A stretch of DNA of 64,000 nt, from contig JAIEOQ010000002.1 of assembly GCA_019750335.1 (NCBI GenBank), positions 496,001-560,000 of the forward strand. The letters are read 5' to 3'. Position numbers and translations under genes: made by a program. Under the pieces are notes generated by a model. The model worked only from the letters and a program-made list of their open reading frames with translations. It ran no database searches and was not told the origin of the DNA. Position 1 is the first letter of the stretch. Each line of letters begins with the position of its first letter. Positions 62,524-64,000 of this stretch are shown here, in pieces. Source of the stretch: Candidatus Obscuribacterales bacterium (GTDB lineage Bacteria; Cyanobacteriota; Vampirovibrionia; Obscuribacterales; Obscuribacteraceae).

Positions 62524-63189
62524 ATGACGATCGCCGATATTCTATTTAAGTATCAAGAAGCTTTTGCTAACGGACTTGCCACAACTTTCCGGTTGGCATT
62601 GATCATTTGGCTAGTTGGCTTGCTTGGCGGCACGTTACTAGGCATTTTAGCGGCTAAATGGAAAGTTTTAGTCGGCATACCGAGCAGGCTGACATCTTTT
62701 GTCCTTTCCGGAATGCCGATACTCGTTTTTCTGTTTTGGCTTCATTACCCTCTACAGTCTTTGTTAGGGGTGGTTATCGATCCTTTCATTACCGCCGCGG
62801 CAACGCTTAGCATAATCAATGTTTTTGCCGTAGCTGACACCATACGCGAAGTTCTATCCGAATTCCCGCAGCAATACGTAACTGCCGGACAGGTTTGCGG
62901 CATGGAACCCTTACAGATCCTTCTCTACATACAATTGCCTATTGTTCTGCGCCAATCAGTTCCTGTTTTATTAATGCTACAAGTGAATATGCTGCAAGCT
63001 ACGCTGTTTGCCAGCTTGATCTCGGTAAACGAAATATTTCGTGTGGCACAACAAATAAACTCGCAGATATACAAGCCGGTTGAAATTTATACAGCGCTGG
63101 GCATTCTATTCCTAGCCATTTGCTTGCCCATGAACGGCTTAGCCTTATGGTTAAAAGCAAAATTTACGCGAAACTTATCGGAGCGCTAA
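62524..63189 (+). CDS. Amino-acid-type ABC transporter permease
   Basis: A 221-residue permease of the HisM/GlnP polar-amino-acid class. The N-terminal segment (YQEAFANGLATTFRLALIIWLVG) is typical, about five helices are visible, and the EAA loop is around residues 120-135 (AGQVCGMEPLQILLYIQLPI). No substrate-binding protein gene is adjacent, so the binding protein is either encoded elsewhere or fused nowhere. It is followed after 3 nt by its ATPase. There is no evident Shine-Dalgarno before ATG 62524. Confidence 0.85.
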   Translation: MTIADILFKYQEAFANGLATTFRLALIIWLVGLLGGTLLGILAAKWKVLVGIPSRLTSFVLSGMPILVFLFWLHYPLQSLLGVVIDPFITAAATLSIINVFAVADTIREVLSEFPQQYVTAGQVCGMEPLQILLYIQLPIVLRQSVPVLLMLQVNMLQATLFASLISVNEIFRVAQQINSQIYKPVEIYTALGILFLAICLPMNGLALWLKAKFTRNLSER

Positions 63190-63192
63190 CTG

Positions 63193-63921
63193 ATGCTGAA
63201 GGGCTCCAATTTAGTCAAATCCTACGGCGATCAAAAAATAATTGATCAAGCTAGCCTTGAGCTAGCACCAGGAGAGATTTCAGTAATCATCGGTCCAAGC
63301 GGCTCGGGTAAAACTTCCTTGATCCGCATGCTTTCTCTTTTAGAAAAACCAGACAGCGGACAAATAGCTGTCGATGACTATAATTATTCTTTTCCGCTTT
63401 CCAAACAGGATAAGTTTGTACCGCCCTGGCCCAAAGTTACAGTTGTATTTCAGCAGCTTTTTTTATGGCCACATCTGACTCTACTGCAAAACATCACTTT
63501 GCCTTTAGCTGTAGGTAAGCAGTCCGTAGCAGACGAAAAAGTCGATGAAATGATTAGCTTGTTTGAAATGGAAAAATTCATTTATCGCTATCCCAACGAA
63601 GCCTCCCTTGGACAGAAACAGCGAGCCGCCTTAGTACGCGCTCTACTGCTTGAGCCTAAATATCTCCTGCTTGACGAAATCACATCTTCTTTAGATGTAG
63701 AACAAATAGCGATCATTCTTTCTCATTTAAAAGATCTGGCTAAAAGAGGGATTGGTATCCTTACAGTCACCCACCTGCTCCACTTCGCTCAGGAAGCAGC
63801 GGATCGAATAATCTTCATGGACGGTGGAAAGATTATCGAATCAGGCGGCAAAGAAGTGCTTAGCTCACCAAAACATGACAGAGTACAAAAGTTTCTATCC
63901 GTAATTGAGTCAGCAAGCTAA
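63193..63921 (+). CDS. Amino-acid-type ABC transporter ATP-binding protein
   Basis: A 242-residue ATPase partner of the permease. Walker A is GPSGSGKTS (34-42), the Q-loop follows in VFQQLFLWPHLTLLQN, Walker B is LLLDE (158-162) and the H-loop is in VTHLLHFA. The signature motif reads ASLGQKQR, not the LSGGQ-type found in the family, so the first of the two glycines is a leucine; other motifs are intact. It is 3 nt after the permease and 2 nt before the next gene, an operon of at least three genes. Confidence 0.88.
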   Translation: MLKGSNLVKSYGDQKIIDQASLELAPGEISVIIGPSGSGKTSLIRMLSLLEKPDSGQIAVDDYNYSFPLSKQDKFVPPWPKVTVVFQQLFLWPHLTLLQNITLPLAVGKQSVADEKVDEMISLFEMEKFIYRYPNEASLGQKQRAALVRALLLEPKYLLLDEITSSLDVEQIAIILSHLKDLAKRGIGILTVTHLLHFAQEAADRIIFMDGGKIIESGGKEVLSSPKHDRVQKFLSVIESAS

Positions 63922-63923
63922 AT

Positions 63924-64000
63924 ATGAAACCCTATTTTTCAATTGAGGAACTCGGCACAACTTGGAAGACCGAGTTTTTTGCCGGACTATCAACTTATTT
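63924..64000 (+). CDS. Start of an NCS2-family nucleobase permease, cut by the right edge
   Basis: ATG at 63924, 2 nt after the ATPase stop. The visible 25 residues (EELGTTWKTEFFAGLSTY) match the N-terminus of NCS2/AzgA-type nucleobase permeases, where a G-T-T-x2-TE-x2-AGL-T stretch precedes the first helix. Proteins of this kind import guanine, hypoxanthine, xanthine or uracil. The gene continues beyond the window, so the assignment rests on a short match. Confidence 0.6.
   Translation, partial: MKPYFSIEELGTTWKTEFFAGLSTY

Noticed and set aside
1-64000. CRISPR arrays, insertion sequences, prophage, rRNA
   Set aside because: I saw no regularly spaced repeats, transposase or phage genes, or rRNA-like sequence in the window.

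Overview
The window looks like a chromosomal stretch of a free-living, non-photosynthetic bacterium, most plausibly a relative of the Obscuribacterales (Melainabacteria/Vampirovibrionia, the non-photosynthetic sister group of Cyanobacteria). This is an inference from protein character: giant HEAT-repeat proteins, a winged-helix membrane protein resembling cyanobacterial ones, Gram-positive/cyanobacterial-style PDH genes, and no photosynthesis genes. Aerobic heterotrophy is suggested by a PDH complex, an O2-dependent acyl desaturase and proline dehydrogenase. I see no rRNA, prophage, IS element or CRISPR array. There is one tRNA, tRNA-Lys(UUU).

Layout. 1-8.7 kb: a gene end running in from the left, a Nudix hydrolase, pheST, a membrane protein with two Roadblock domains, and a DsbD/ScsB-type thiol:disulfide reductase. 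8.7-18.7 kb: a GH1 glycosidase, two paralogous GT-C-like membrane glycosyltransferases, an AI-2E-family exporter, pyrD and a DUF1963-like protein. 18.7-24.1 kb: a five-gene operon for reductive pyrimidine breakdown (class III aminotransferase, beta-ureidopropionase, preT, preA, small ABM-fold protein) behind a good sigma-70-type promoter. 24.3-29 kb: tRNA-Lys, two unknown proteins, proline dehydrogenase and an LRV-repeat protein. 29-35.2 kb: lipA facing away from a pdhA-pdhB-E2-lpd operon. 35.2-43.5 kb: a metallophosphoesterase with an altered metal motif, mmsA, a delta-9-type desaturase, and a patatin-OPT transporter-membrane protein operon. 43.5-50.2 kb: an orphan AbiEi-type antitoxin with paired inverted repeats, a 1043-residue homologue of plant methionine S-methyltransferase, a metal-rich Spy/CpxP-like protein, a TPR protein and a DUF4184 protein. 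50.2-64 kb: an 1853-residue HEAT protein, asnS, an O-methyltransferase, sdaA, a secreted protein, a 677-residue unknown, and an amino-acid-type ABC permease/ATPase followed by the start of an NCS2 nucleobase permease.

How the genes fit together. The pyrimidine operon should turn uracil/thymine into beta-alanine/beta-aminoisobutyrate and then semialdehydes, which MmsA (12 kb away) can convert to acetyl-/propionyl-CoA. The dihydropyrimidinase step is missing from the window. LipA would make the cofactor of the adjacent PDH E2. The NCS2 permease at the right edge could bring in nucleobases, but its substrate cannot be read from the fragment.

The most notable item is the plant-type methionine S-methyltransferase (44413-47544). 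It has the plant domain order (methyltransferase, a divergent aminotransferase-like segment, an aminotransferase domain), and its last domain keeps the PLP lysine, aspartate and arginine. A perfect 16-bp hairpin with a U-run lies directly against its start codon. Gene packing is very tight: ten of twelve convergent junctions lie between a 46-nt overlap and an 18-nt gap.
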